This document shows, in pieces, positions 1 through 11,100 of a stretch of 64,000 bases of DNA (its first letter is position 1; each line of letters opens with the position of its first letter). The notes under the pieces were generated by a model. That model worked only from the letters and a program-made list of their open reading frames with translations. It searched no databases and was not told the origin of the DNA. The stretch covers positions 250,501 to 314,500 of the forward strand of contig NC_084886.1 of assembly GCF_958979055.1 (NCBI RefSeq), written 5' to 3'. Position numbers and translations under genes: made by a program. The DNA comes from Alnus glutinosa (lineage: Eukaryota > Streptophyta > Magnoliopsida > Fagales > Betulaceae).

Positions 1-152
1 AGGGCACCCAATAGGCAGGCAGGCCGACCCGCTAGTCCGATCCGACCGTTCATTTTGGCGGGAGGTTTTGGCGCCAGTTTTGTGTCCCTTTACCTATGTG
101 GCCTACCCCGACTAATGATAGGTGTCGATTCTTTTTTTTTTTTTTTTTTAAA
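1..152. other. Gene-free start of window
   Basis: No coding region is visible. The stretch ends in a long T run (132-149) followed by AAAT, which is the left flank of the fold-back element starting at 153/154. Confidence 0.6.
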
Positions 153-707
153 TGGATAATTGCACCGTTGATCCATGTGGTATGTCATAATTATTTTTTA
201 CTCCATATAGTTTAAAAAGTTCATGGGAAGTTCTCGTGATATGCAATAATTACAAATCGATCCCTGGTGTCAAATTCTGTTAAAATTTTTAACAGATTTC
301 GTCAAATGCCACATTAGCGACACGTGTCTATCTTAATAAAAAAATATAAATTTTTTAAAAAATAAAATAAAATTCAAAAAAAAAAAAAAAGCTGAAGGCT
401 GGCCCTGCTACCCTTTCAGTTTTTTTTTTCAGTTTTTTTTTTTTTGAATTTTTTTTTTTTTGAATTTTTTTTTTTTTTTTAAAAAAAATAAGTTTATTTA
501 TTTATTTTTTAATAAATTTATATTTTTTTTTATTAAAATGGACACGTGTCGCTAACGTATCATTTGACGGAATCTGTTAAAAAATTTAACAGAATTTGAC
601 GCTAGGGATCGATTTGTAATTATTGCATACCACGAGGACCTCCCATGAACTTTTTAAACCATAGAGAATGAAAAATAATTATAACATACCACAGGTACAA
701 TTATCCC
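153..707. mobile_element. Fold-back MITE with about 230-bp terminal inverted repeats
   Basis: The left end (from GGATAATTGCACC) and the reverse complement of the right end (GGGATAATTGTACC) stay alignable for roughly 230 bp, including shared blocks GTTTAAAAAGTTCATGGGA, CAATAATTACAAATCGATCC and GACACGTGTC. Only about 90 bp of A/T-rich spacer separates the two arms, so the copy is nearly a perfect hairpin. Flanks TTTTTTAAA (144-152) and TTCTTTAAA (708-716) match at 8 of 9 positions, consistent with a 9-bp MULE-type target-site duplication. It has no coding capacity. Long TIRs plus the 9-bp duplication suggest a Mutator-like MITE. Confidence 0.8.
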
Positions 708-798
708 TTCTTTAAAAGACGATATTATTTTGTCATAACCACATAAAGGATTGCCACGGCTAGTATTGATCTAAATTTCAACTATTGGAAAAATTATC

Positions 799-887
799 GC
801 CTTGTTTGGTTACGAACAAAACAGAACACGATAGTGCTATGTGTTATTTTTATTTTTATTTTATATTTTTTAATAATAATTCACGTT

Positions 888-955
<68 letters not shown>

Positions 956-1149
956 TTATTTTATTTTTACTTTTTATATCACATCAATAATTTTTTATTA
1001 TTATTCAAATAAAAAAATTTACTACAATATAAAATCTTTTCACTTTTTTCTACAAATTCTTTTTTCTTTATATCACATAATCACTTTTTACTACTTATAA
1101 AATTAACAACTCACTACTCTGTTATGTACAAACATTTGCCAAACAAGGC
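799..1149. mobile_element. TA-rich MITE (family copy 1)
   Basis: Termini GCCTTGTTTGG (799-809) and CCAAACAAGGC (1139-1149) are perfect 11-bp inverted repeats. The interior is A/T-rich and shares the block TTTTTTATTATTATTCAAAT and its surroundings with the element at 41897-42147, so the two appear to be copies of one family. A long (AT)n array (891-952) lies inside. No clear target-site duplication was found, so the exact ends are provisional. Confidence 0.55.
891..952. repeat. (AT)n microsatellite
   Basis: About 31 uninterrupted AT units inside the MITE at 799-1149. The predicted tyrosine/isoleucine-repeat reading frame across it is an artefact. Confidence 0.95.
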
Positions 1150-1404
1150 CTATAATGCAAGGTTTCGTAAATTATTATTATTTTTTTTAAATGTTTTCAT
1201 TGAAATCATGTTTTAGCAAAATAATCACTTTTCGGCATTTGGATCGTATAAAAAAAATTTAACAACAACGACAAATGTGGTGGCAACTCCCACGAATCCA
1301 ACGGCCGCTGCAACTTTGACAGCGAGCAAGAGAGAGTGTGTACGAGAATAAGGTCAAGTGCTAAGGGTCTAAAATAAGAATATCAAATTCGAAAAATAAT
1401 TTAC

Positions 1405-1496
<92 letters not shown>

Positions 1497-2172
1497 AATG
1501 CCGCTTGAATGAAGTTTTTCTTATCAATTGAAAATATTTTTTATTTGACTAAAAATTTTTGTCCTACTAAATACGAAAAAATAAAAAATAAAAAATATTT
1601 ACGTCAAAACTAGTAGGACCTTAAATTTAGCTTAAGTGCTATAATTTTTTTTTACAGCACATGAGCTAAATCCTTCATTGTATATTAATTCCTTGCTAGC
1701 AGCCAGGTTCTTCTTTCCCTTTCTAAATTGAATCCTTTCATGTCATAATACACTCTTCCTATCACCAAAATTATTATCAGGTTTCTTAAATTTCAACATT
1801 TTCTTATACAACTTTCGTTTCCAACACCCGCTTAATACCTTAATTTAAAATCTTTGAAGCTACTGTCGATCTCTTGCTTCTCAAACTCTATAACAACAAG
1901 AAAGTCTTTTCAATTTCAATCCATTGCATCAATTTCGACTGAACACGAAGAAAAACAATTTTTGTTAATTAGTTTGGATTTGTTGACATAAGTGACTCAA
2001 TGACAGCGGACAACGTTTATTTTTTTTTATTTTTTGAAATGGACAACGTTAATTAATGTCGACTGAAATTACGTACTTTCATTTAGATTTGGAATTGCCC
2101 CTCCTACCGTCCTACCAATAAAGACTGTAGGAGGTTACAGAGATTCTTAAGATTAAGATCCTCCAGCAAAAC
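1150..2172. other. AT-rich intergenic DNA
   Basis: No gene or recognisable domain is seen. It holds the (AT)n array at 1414-1493 and scattered A/T runs. Confidence 0.6.
1414..1493. repeat. (AT)n microsatellite
   Basis: About 40 uninterrupted AT units in intergenic DNA. Confidence 0.95.
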
Positions 2173-2179
2173 TCAGCAA

Positions 2180-3804
2180 CTTAATTTCTTCTTCCAGCAA
2201 GTTGGATAAATTGTTAAGAACTTTTGGTGGGGTTTCCCTCTCAAAAAAACTCTGAACTTGTCTCTCGAATCCTGGGACTCTATTTGTCTCCCGAAGGCAT
2301 TGGGAGGGTTAGGGTTTAGAAGGATGAAGAATGTTAATTTGTCCCTCATGGCTAAGTTGGGTTGGAAGCTCCACAAGTCCATGGGTAGCTCAATTGCGAG
2401 GTAAGTATCTCAGAACTTGACTCCTTCGTCTAATGGGAGTTTTTGATTCCCATTTGGCTTTCAACCTCATTAGTAGCTTTAGACCGCCACAGACTAACAT
2501 TTATGTTTTCCCTAGCGTTTGGAAACTCTTGTGGAAACTCAATCTTAATGAGAGGCTTAAATTCGATCTTCTTATGGAAAATATATAGCTCGGGACATTG
2601 TTCCCACCAAAGCTCATTTGAATGTTTTATTTTCTATTTCTCCTATGGAGCTGCTATGTCTACTTTAATTTGTAAGATGGGCTTGGCAAATGTGAGAGAG
2701 AGGTTGGATCGGGGTGGCAAATGTGGATTGGACATTGATTTTTCCAAATGCATCTGTATTTCATGTTCCAGTGACTACTTCGGACCATAACCCCATCTTA
2801 ATATATATGTACCAATGGGGGACCATATACACTGCCAAAGCCTTTTAGTTTTGAGGCATTTTGGATAAGGGAGAAGACGAGTGCCCATATAGTCGCACTC
2901 GTTTGGAGGAATTGATTGGGCCAGAGGTTTCCAGAATGACTCTCTTTCACATCTCTTTTTTAGTTGTATCTTTGCTAAAATTGTTTGGAGGAATTCTCTT
3001 TGGCCGGTTGACTCTTTAGCTTGGTCTCATCTCAGTATGGTGAATTTGATCAAATGCATTCTCAACCCTTCTTTCTCTCTTGGTTTGCCACCCAAGGATA
3101 CTCACTTGTTTCAGATTTTTGCAGCAGTTTTTTGTGATTTGTTCTGGTTCAGCAAGAATAAGGTTGCCCATGATGGTGTCATTCCTAATGTTTTGGTTCT
3201 TGCTGAATCTATCAAAAAGATTGATTTGGAACATATTGATGCTTGGGAATCTTTTATCCAGATTGTGATAGAGAAATGGTCTCCTCCGGAGAAGTGCTCC
3301 TTTAAAATCAACTTTGACACAGCAATTAGGGAGCACTCTTTCTCTTCTTAAGCAGCAGTCTGTCGTGACTCTAATGGGATTATTGTCAAAGTTGTCTCTT
3401 AGATCAACCGTCTTGTGATCCTTTGTTTGGAGAAGCTCTAGCAGCTTCTCTAGCTATCTCTTTCGAGCTTAAGAACTTCATTATGGAAGGTGACTCTCTT
3501 GTGGTTGTCATGGCTCTTCAACATCATAGCATAATGCAAAATTGGAAGATTGCTAACCGAATAAATGATTCCATCTCTATTATCCATCTTCCTCTTCTTG
3601 GGAGGCATGGAAGATTAATAGAAGTGCAAACTTCTGCACCCACCATGTGGCTTATTGAGCTGCAGCTAAAGTTTACTCTGGCTGCATTCCCACTTATTTT
3701 TATTCTTCTCTTTTCTTTCCCATTTGTAGTGGTAAAGATCCACCCCCTAGTTTTTTTCTTTTGTTGTTTTTTGTTGAATTTTCTTACAAAAAAAAAAAAA
3801 AAAT
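2180..3804 (+). pseudogene. Scrambled LINE (non-LTR retrotransposon) relic
   Basis: Several pieces of a plant L1-type polyprotein are readable with frameshifts. At 2190-2400 is the end of the reverse transcriptase region, including SLESWDSICLPKALGGLGF and AKLGWKLHKSMG. At 2685-2810, with one frameshift, is an endonuclease piece (VRERLDRGVANVDW, then VTTSDHNPI). At 2930-3200 is a zf-RVT-like segment (WFSKNKVAHDG). At 3275-3650 is an RNase H-like piece (WSPPEKCSFKINFDTA, a stop, then EALAASLAISFELKNFIMEG). An A-tail at 3789-3803 marks the 3' end. In intact elements endonuclease precedes reverse transcriptase, so the order here is rearranged or comes from two copies. It encodes no working protein. 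Confidence 0.75.
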
Positions 3805-4284
3805 GGGTTAAATACAATTCACCCCTCCCCCAAAGTTGTCAATCATTTTCAATTTGGTTACAAAAGTTTAAAAATTTGCAATGTACCTCCCAAATTTTCA
3901 AAAATTTTCAATTCAGACATTCCGTCTGGTTTGACGGTCAAACCAAACAGACTTTTGACCACTCAAAAATGAAATTGTTAAACCCTTATGGGGACACATA
4001 ATAGGAAGCCCTACAAAGTTTTTAAAACTTTCAATTCACCTCCTAAAGGGCAAAATGACTTCGTTTTGGAGTGAAGGTAAAACAGACAAATTTGCATAAA
4101 AAAAGTCACGTAACATGCACATTGTCAAAATTTCGTCTGGTTTCAAAACAGACAGAATGCCTGAATTGAAAGTTTTTGAAACTTTGGGGGGTTACATTAC
4201 AAATTTTTAAACTCTGATAGCCAAATTGAAAAATGACTGACAACTTCGGGGGGGGGGGGGGGGGGGGTAAATTGTATTTAACCC
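3805..4284. mobile_element. Mutator-type MITE, about 480 bp
   Basis: Both ends read inward GGGTTAAATACAATT and remain similar for about 150 bp (shared blocks such as GTTTAAAAATTTG and TTCAATTCAG). Flanks AAAAAAAAT (3796-3804) and TAAAAAAAT (4285-4293) match at 8 of 9 positions, consistent with a 9-bp duplication. A G run (about 4250-4267) lies in the right arm. The element sits exactly at the A-tail of the LINE relic. No coding capacity. Confidence 0.75.
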
Positions 4285-4321
4285 TAAAAAAATAAAGACA
4301 CATCATATTATTATAATAATA

Positions 4322-5172
4322 CTCCATTTGTTTTGGCATAAAATACTTTAAAAAAAAATATTTTTTGTATTTTTCGGTATTTGATGCATTAAAAAATAAT
4401 GGTCAACGGAAATCATTTTCAGTTTGACCGTAAAAGCCTCTTTAATTTTTAGAAAACAATTTCAAAAATAAATATGATTTTTTTTTTGCTTTTGCTTTTT
4501 TCAAAAAAAATAAATATATTTTTTATTTAACTTTTTATAAAAAAATCATATTTTATGCAACTTTTTATAATTTTATCTTACAAAGTAAAACCTCGAAATT
4601 CACACATCAAATAAGAATTGAATTCTGATTTCAAAAATCGAACACCAAAACGGACTATTACGGTTTTAAAAACTGTAAATCGTTTTTTAGATATATACTC
4701 TTCATTATTGCAGACACGTTTGTGGGAATCCGCCATCGTTGGGTATTGGAGTTTGCTGGTAGTCCAATCTACTGCCAAATGACCTCGAATTTTGGTATCT
4801 GATCGCCAAAATCTGACACTGGTTTGTCGGAATCCAGCGACGTCCGGCACTGTGTTTGGATTTCGGCGACAAGATTCTGCCTAAATTGGTTGGAGTCTAG
4901 CTAATATGGCCGAAAGCCAGCTAATATGGCCAGAAGCCAACCCATATTCCAACCAAACTAGCCATTGCCGTTGGAATTTGACATTCATCGCTAAAATCCA
5001 GTGAAAGTGACCGCAATCATGCCAGCCAGTAATGGAATCTCATCACCGGTGATTTTTTCGTACAAGCCAAATGCCATAAAATATTTTTAGGAAAATCATT
5101 TTTTTTTCTTGAAAAATGATTTTATTGAAAATATTTTACGACAAAAAATATTTTACGTCAAAACAAACGGAG
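4322..5172. mobile_element. hAT-like non-autonomous element, about 850 bp
   Basis: The left end CTCCATTTGTTTTGGCATAA and the reverse complement of the right end CTCCGTTTGTTTTGACGTAA are near-identical inverted repeats, followed by A/T-rich subterminal stretches of the AAAATATTTT type. The interior has short near-repeats (for example two copies of AGCTAATATGGCC at 4898-4930). The flanking 8 bp on each side are only partly alike, so the target-site duplication is degraded. No transposase is seen. Confidence 0.6.
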
Positions 5173-5179
5173 CATAAGT

Positions 5180-5940
5180 ATCGGAGAAAGTGATCCAGGC
5201 ATAAAAGTAGCAGCATGGGGGAGGGGGGTTCAAGACTTCAAGTGTGTATTTAGAGAATTGTGGAAATTGTGTATATTTTTATTTTATAATTATTTTATAA
5301 TACTATTGTGGTAATTCAAACCAACTTTTAAATTAATTCTTATTTAAAAAAAAAACCTTAAAAATTGATTGAAACTGACACATCAATAAGATAATAATTG
5401 TGTAATAAAAATGCATGTGATTTATAGTATTAGTTGTAGAAATAACACTTATAAAGGTAGAATTTGTAAATGAATTTTTAGCCCTAAAAACTTCGGCTCT
5501 TGAAATTTGGAATATTTTCCCATGATTCACCCCTTAAGGGTTTGGCATGACTCATTTAAATAAGTGGGTAATGCGACACAATTCTTTTTTATAAACAAAT
5601 TGTGTTAGGTTGACCGATCCGAATAACACATTTTTGTTGGATTGACACAGTACACTCTGTTTAAAGGAAACCTTTTTGACTGTTTAAGATGTTTTTTTTT
5701 TTTAAAAAAAAAAATGTAAAATGAATAAAAAAAATTGATTTTATAAACGAGTCACCCGTGAGTCAAACAGGTTGACCAGAATGTGACCCAGACCCGATTA
5801 TGTTAAATCTTAACCCGTTCAGTTCATATTTGAATTTGTGTTGGAGTAACGAATTCTACTAAAAATTGTGAATCCTAAATAAAACAAGCAGTTGTAGCTG
5901 GTGGGTGAATTTTATTGGGCATCAAAATTATACAATAGTG
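5180..5940. other. Gene-free interval
   Basis: AT-rich, with a diffuse segment at about 5530-5830 carrying CACAATT, GACCCG and AACCCG motifs that recall the CGGGT-rich repeat at 46500-46735. No gene is seen. Confidence 0.5.
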
Positions 5941-6295
5941 TTACAGCCTTATATGCAAAAATACAGATAAGTTGATGAAAGATATAGTAGAAAATATAAA
6001 TAATAAGCATACAGCTTTATTGGCCCAAATTAATAACAATGCTAAGAGAAGAGAGGCAATGGGCAGGATGGAAGTAACAGAAGAAGTCAGCCCAGAGATC
6101 GTTATTTGTTTCCATTTCTTTTCCGGAGGATCAGATGTTGTTTCATCTATCAAGCAGCTTGGAACAGATCATCTCGATCATAAAATAGAGAAGATCGATC
6201 CTAGCTTGTCGCAAACAGATATGCATGCGTAATGCGTTGATCGGTTGAAGGGTAAACAAATTAAAAGAAGCTCCATGATCACTCACTATTATTGA

Positions 6296-6871
6296 TTAAA
6301 GACTTCTCTCCATCATCTCTTGGTACCTCTTGAATGATTGCAGCTTTTGCATTCGCATCTGTTTATGGAACCTCATTATAAACAAGTCTGCAACCTGATC
6401 AATCTCATCTTCCAGGCTGAAATTCTCCCCTTCTTCCTTGGAATTCCGCACCAGATCAATGATTGACCCATCCTGATCCTCAAACTCGAAATCCTCTTCA
6501 TCAAATAGCGAGTGCCTGAGATCAGGGTACTTATCATCATCATCTTCTTCATCCGCCTCCACCTTTTCCACCAACTGGGTAAGAGTAGTGGAGCTGGAAT
6601 GCGACTCATTTGCCATGGCATGGTAGAGAACTATGGCATTGGTCTCGTCAGCTGCCTCGGCTTGGCTTTCCTTGTCATGCTGTCCAAGAAGTGTATGGAT
6701 CTTGTGGGAGAGTGAGTGCAGTAGAACCTTCTTGTTCTTCAAGAAGGAGAACATTATAAGGCGAGCTTTGGCTGCGCTGGTTTTGTTCTTGATGGCCATT
6801 GACTTGGCTTTAGCAATAGAAATCAACGTAGAGAGAATCTGTTTGATGACAAGGGAAGCCTTGTTCTTCAT
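6296..6871 (-). CDS. DUF761-domain protein (cotton-fibre-protein-like)
   Basis: A single-exon gene of 191 residues. The C-terminus (153-191) carries the DUF761 signature, including EIDQVADLFIMRFHKQMRMQ and SFKRYQEMM, preceded by a strongly acidic middle (about 107-150, EADEEDDDDK and FDEEDFEFED). The N-terminus is basic and lysine-rich (MKNKASLVIKQIL), with no clear signal peptide. This matches the small plant DUF761 family, whose biochemical role is unknown; some members are linked to growth or stress. The first ATG is used because a purine/pyrimidine-rich leader and a TATA element lie upstream on the same strand. Neighbours on both sides are transposon-rich intergenic DNA. Gene confident, function unknown. 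Confidence 0.88.
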   Translation of the reverse strand: MKNKASLVIKQILSTLISIAKAKSMAIKNKTSAAKARLIMFSFLKNKKVLLHSLSHKIHTLLGQHDKESQAEAADETNAIVLYHAMANESHSSSTTLTQLVEKVEADEEDDDDKYPDLRHSLFDEEDFEFEDQDGSIIDLVRNSKEEGENFSLEDEIDQVADLFIMRFHKQMRMQKLQSFKRYQEMMERSL

Positions 6872-7015
6872 TTTCTAAGCTTAAATTTTTCGAAGAAACC
6901 TTACCCACGAAAGGAAGAAAGAAAGAGAAACAAGAGATCGAAGAAAATTAACCGTGTGAAACAAAATTAATGGAGGATATATATGCAAATAAAGCTCAAG
7001 CTTCTGAGTGTTAGC

Positions 7016-7039
7016 TAGAGAGAGAGAGAGAGAGAGAGC
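7016..7039. repeat. (GA)n/(CT)n tract in 5' leader of DUF761 gene
   Basis: On the gene's minus strand this is a (CT)n run between the TATA element and the start codon, a common feature of plant 5' leaders. Confidence 0.8.
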
Positions 7040-7106
7040 GTTGTAATTTGTAAAACTAAAGCAGCGACGTTAGCATGAATGAAGGAAAAGCGAAGAGTTC
7101 GATGGG

Positions 7107-7114
7107 TTTATATA
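7107..7114 (-). promoter_or_regulatory. Probable TATA box of the DUF761 gene
   Basis: The minus strand reads CTATATAAACC here, about 240 bp upstream of the start codon, giving a likely transcription start near 7080 and a leader of about 200 nt containing the CT tract. Confidence 0.6.
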
Positions 7115-8467
7115 GAAAGGAGAAAGCAATCTCCTATCTGAGGGTATAGGCCGGTAGATAATCGACACGACATACCCGTCTTTTTCGTGGAAGCCTGGGC
7201 TTCAATTTGGGGTGCACGTACGTACAGTAGATATTTATATATATATATATATATATATATTAAACGCACGACGATGATATTGTGAATGATGCGATGCAGG
7301 TGATGATAAAAAAGAAAAAAGATTCTTCTCTGCTGTGGCATTTGTTTTAATTTTCATATTTAAAACCGAATAAAGGAGTTTAAAGAGACTTTATACGACG
7401 GTGAAAGTTAAAGTCTTAGTCGGCATTGAAAAGTGATGGAAAAAGCATGCATGTGAGGATTCCTATTTCCTATATAACTAATTTCCTCGTAGCGTGGGTT
7501 TGTGCATGTAATCGATAAAGACGATAGGCAGCGCTAGCTACTGCCATATTTCCATTTGGTATTAATTCTGAAGAGGAAACAAATATTTTGTAGTGCTATT
7601 GGAACCTTGGTAGATGGTTCTAAAATTAAAATGGCCTAAACTGAAAAGAAGCACTCAACTTAATTCCCAATGAACGTGCTCCCCGGCCGGCCAGTTTAGA
7701 CAGACCACAGAAAGAAAATGTGTTAATTAAGGGGAATTAAGAACCTATAGATATGATGCATGCATGGTTTTACCTAGCTTTCACGGCATATGGAGCGAAT
7801 AGAGAATATTTAGGCACGACTTTTCTTTTCTTTTCTTTTTTAAAGGAAAAGATCGAGTAAACCATATAGACTTTTTAGTTGTCGGTACTGATCATGACTC
7901 ACAGAATTAAGCAAGCTAGATGGCCAGCTTTAATGTTCACTTAAAAATAACACAAGTTGGCCGCGCCGGGGATATATGTTTCTTAAATTAAAATTTTGTT
8001 GCAAAGCTCGATCTCTAGCTAGTACTGAATTAATGTACATTTGTTTACAATTCTTGTACATACTTTTTATTAACATGCATTTTCAATATCGATCATATTT
8101 AGTTGTTACATTTATTAACTTCACTCCTAAAATCAATAACACGCATGAAAGGTTTGTAAAGAAAAATAAGTGACAATATTTGCAGTCAAGGTAAGCGGAC
8201 AAGTTTTTTTTTTTTTTTTTTTTTTTTTCGATTCTTGGCACTAAAAGCGAAATCTTATGCAAGAGATAATATTGAAAGGCTTTTTATTGGCTAAATAAAC
8301 AATTGACGATTTATGAAAATACATAAAAAGTACTACGTACTTTATATTTGGGGAAATATCAAAATAATCCACTGTGGTTTGGTTTTTTTTTTATCAATTA
8401 GTTCTATGGGTTTTTAATTTTTTCAACTAAACTTACGAGATTTCAGGTATCAATATTAATAGGTCAT
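7115..8467. other. Intergenic DNA upstream of the DUF761 gene
   Basis: No gene seen. Contains a short (TA)n run at about 7236-7261, a long T run at about 8203-8228 and A/T-rich unique sequence. Confidence 0.5.
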
Positions 8468-8594
8468 GTCCCAAAGGGGTAGCTCAATCGACTGAAGACC
8501 ACGCCTCATAAAGCGGAGGTCACTAGTTCGAATTCTCCTTCCCCCTCTTGTGTAGACATGTCAAATAAAAATTAAAAATATATTAATAGGTCAT
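8453..8594 (+). mobile_element. tRNA-derived SINE with perfect 15-bp target-site duplication
   Basis: Element body 8468-8579 (112 bp). It starts with a tRNA-like head bearing an A-box-like GGGGTAGCTCAATCGACTGA and a B-box-like GGTCACTAGTTCGAATTC, continues with CCCCCTCTTGTGTAGACATG and ends in an A-rich tail. The 15-bp sequence ATATTAATAGGTCAT flanks it exactly on both sides (8453-8467 and 8580-8594). The internal boxes would be read by RNA polymerase III; mobilisation relies on LINE machinery. It is not a functional tRNA gene, since no cloverleaf with acceptor stem closes. Confidence 0.88.
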
Positions 8595-11060
8595 TCCACC
8601 CATATTTATCTATAAAATTTTATCTTTTAACCATGAAGAATAAATATTAAAAAAAAAATGACAAATAAAGTTTTTTTTGGGTCATTATGAAATTACAAAT
8701 TTAACCTAAAAAATTATACAAAAATAAAAAGAAAACAGATAAAAGAAAATGCATGGTGTTGGGTGGTTCAACCATGCATCCCCGGCCTCTAGCTAATTAA
8801 GGGGAGTGGCTGAACCACGTACCGCATGGCATTGCGGATGGTTTGGCCACCCCCGCCCTCATTAGACAAATTTGGAGATGATTCGGCCACTATTTCTAGT
8901 TAGCTTGGGGTGGTTAGCCACCCAACGCCATCCTTTTATGTTTTTTAAAAAAATTATTAATATTATCATGGTCAAGTCCAAAAAATTGTCAAGATTTCTA
9001 CAAAGAGAGCTATTTGTTACGCAAGCATGACACAAAGAGCTATTTGTCTCTTTTGAAACCTTAAGAGAATTATTTGTCACAACCTCAAACCGCAATGAAT
9101 AATTTAAAAATATTTCAAAAACTAATTAAAAAAGAAAAGAGAAGAAAAGAAAAAGACGCTGAAGGGACAGAGATGCAAAAATAATTTCGAAAAACTCTTT
9201 GTGAATGGCTGGCCCTATTGGACTCCCACCATATCATAACTTAAGACCTTAACCATTAAGCCCGGCTTTGTTTCTAGTTTAAATTTGAAAATAAAATTCT
9301 CAAGGCATATTTGTTTCAAATAATGATCTAGGAACTACTATTTTAATCTGGGCCCAATCTAATGGACTCACATACTTTGAAGCCTCTAACAGTGAACCCA
9401 ACTAAAGCCCAATGTTTTTTAAAGTATGGGTGCTACACGGCCAACTCCCTGTGATAGGAGCCGCCTCTCTCGAGATGAGGGGCGACCACCCCTTCTTTGT
9501 GAAGAGACAGGGGAGGGAAGGCCACCATTTTTTTCTTTTTCTTTTTTCTTTTTTCTTTTTTTTTTAAACAAAAAAAAAAACTTAATTTGAATGTAGAGTT
9601 GTAATTTTACAAGGATTTTGTCATAAAACTGATGAAATTTGAATGAAATTAGACGAAATTATGGGTTTGATAAAAAAAAAGTCTACCACAAAGAGTTATA
9701 AGATAACTTTTGTACCTTAGTAATCGATTTGACATAAGCCTAATAAATCTCACGATCAATTTAGGAATTTGTCCTAATTCATCTACACTAAACACGTGAG
9801 GGTTATATGAATATAAATAGGCTCTATTGTTTGACATATTAAAAACAAGAAAAGAAAAAAATCACATATTTTAAAATAACTTAGAATTAGGAATGAGGCT
9901 TTTAAAATAATATAACAAGGGATAATAAATAAATAGATACAAAGAATTACGTAGTTCGATTTATGATTTATGTTTTAAAGATTGCATATTGCTCTTTATT
10001 TTTTCTTTGAGTGAGGTTCACAATATAATAAGTAAATGGACAGTAATAAAACAAAAAAGAGATGAATTTTTGTGATACTTCTCGTACGGACTCCACAAAA
10101 GTGAAGTCCCAAATTCCCTTCCTGTATGTTGTTGGGATTATTTATTTTTCTTTTGTTCTCCCTCCCCCCTAGGTGGGGGTGGAGAATTGAACATTTCCAC
10201 GGTCTTCTGGTCTTTGGAAAAAGACAGTCAATTAAGTTGATTGATTAAGAGTCTCTCCAATAAATGACTAAATGAGAGTAGGTGCCAACTGCCATAATTC
10301 TAAGAACCAAAAACACTGGCATGTGATTATGACACTGACAGCTCTAGATTCACGCGGCACTACTTTTCATTAGGAAACTTCTTTGAATTTTTCACCCAAA
10401 ATTTAGTTGAAATAGTGAATGAAGAAAACAAATTAGTAAGCCCAACTTTTGGACTGGGTAGTCTGGGTTCTAGAATATGCTTGGAATCTTAAATGCCTGT
10501 TTCCATTTCAAAGGAAAAATATTATACACCACAATCTACTATTCAACAACGTATTAAAATAATTAAAGTGAGATAAAAAAAAAAAAAAATGTGGTTGAGG
10601 TTACAAATAAGGTTGGTACAGCTACAGTGCCGGATTTGGCACGACATTGGATTATGCTTGAATGGGTAAGGCAAAACTGGAGAAGATGCTCGTTTTCTTT
10701 TAGAGGTGATGAAAGGTGATCAACAGAGGTGGTTAATTGCAGTCGGCCGGCCAAACAAATCTTTTTATGCCCACATTAAAAGCTTCCTTAATATTATTCT
10801 CAATGACACACCGGGGCTGTTCTTTAAAGTAGAATATATTGGAGTCAAACAAGTCAAGAACACAATCCGTACCCACGAAAAAAGGAAACTAGATTCATAG
10901 GAGGCTGGCTAGTATGACAGTTGTATCATTAGAGACAGGATCGGAGGGATACATGGATCATATCATCAAAATAAAAACAGGGCATCTATATATCATCATC
11001 ATACTTCCCTATTATACAAGTACAAGTCTACAAGGTCGTAGTCTCAACTGCCAAGCTCGG
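8595..11060. other. Intergenic DNA
   Basis: No supportable gene. AT-rich, with degenerate repeat-like stretches (for example GGCCACC/GGTGGCC-type blocks at 8740-8930 and 9440-9530). Its right end contains the likely 3' UTR of the C2-domain gene. Confidence 0.5.
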
Positions 11061-11100
11061 CTAGTCGGCCGGAAGACATCTCCTCCAGTTCCACCCACTA

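Noticed and set aside
834-1100. 88-codon frame rich in Tyr-Ile repeats
   Set aside because: Translation of an (AT)n microsatellite inside a MITE.
2443-4001. Plus-strand frames over the LINE relic as host genes
   Set aside because: They read LINE endonuclease, zf-RVT and RNase H pieces with stops and frameshifts.
8468-8579. Functional tRNA gene
   Set aside because: A and B boxes are present but no closed acceptor stem, and target-site duplications plus A-rich tail show a SINE.
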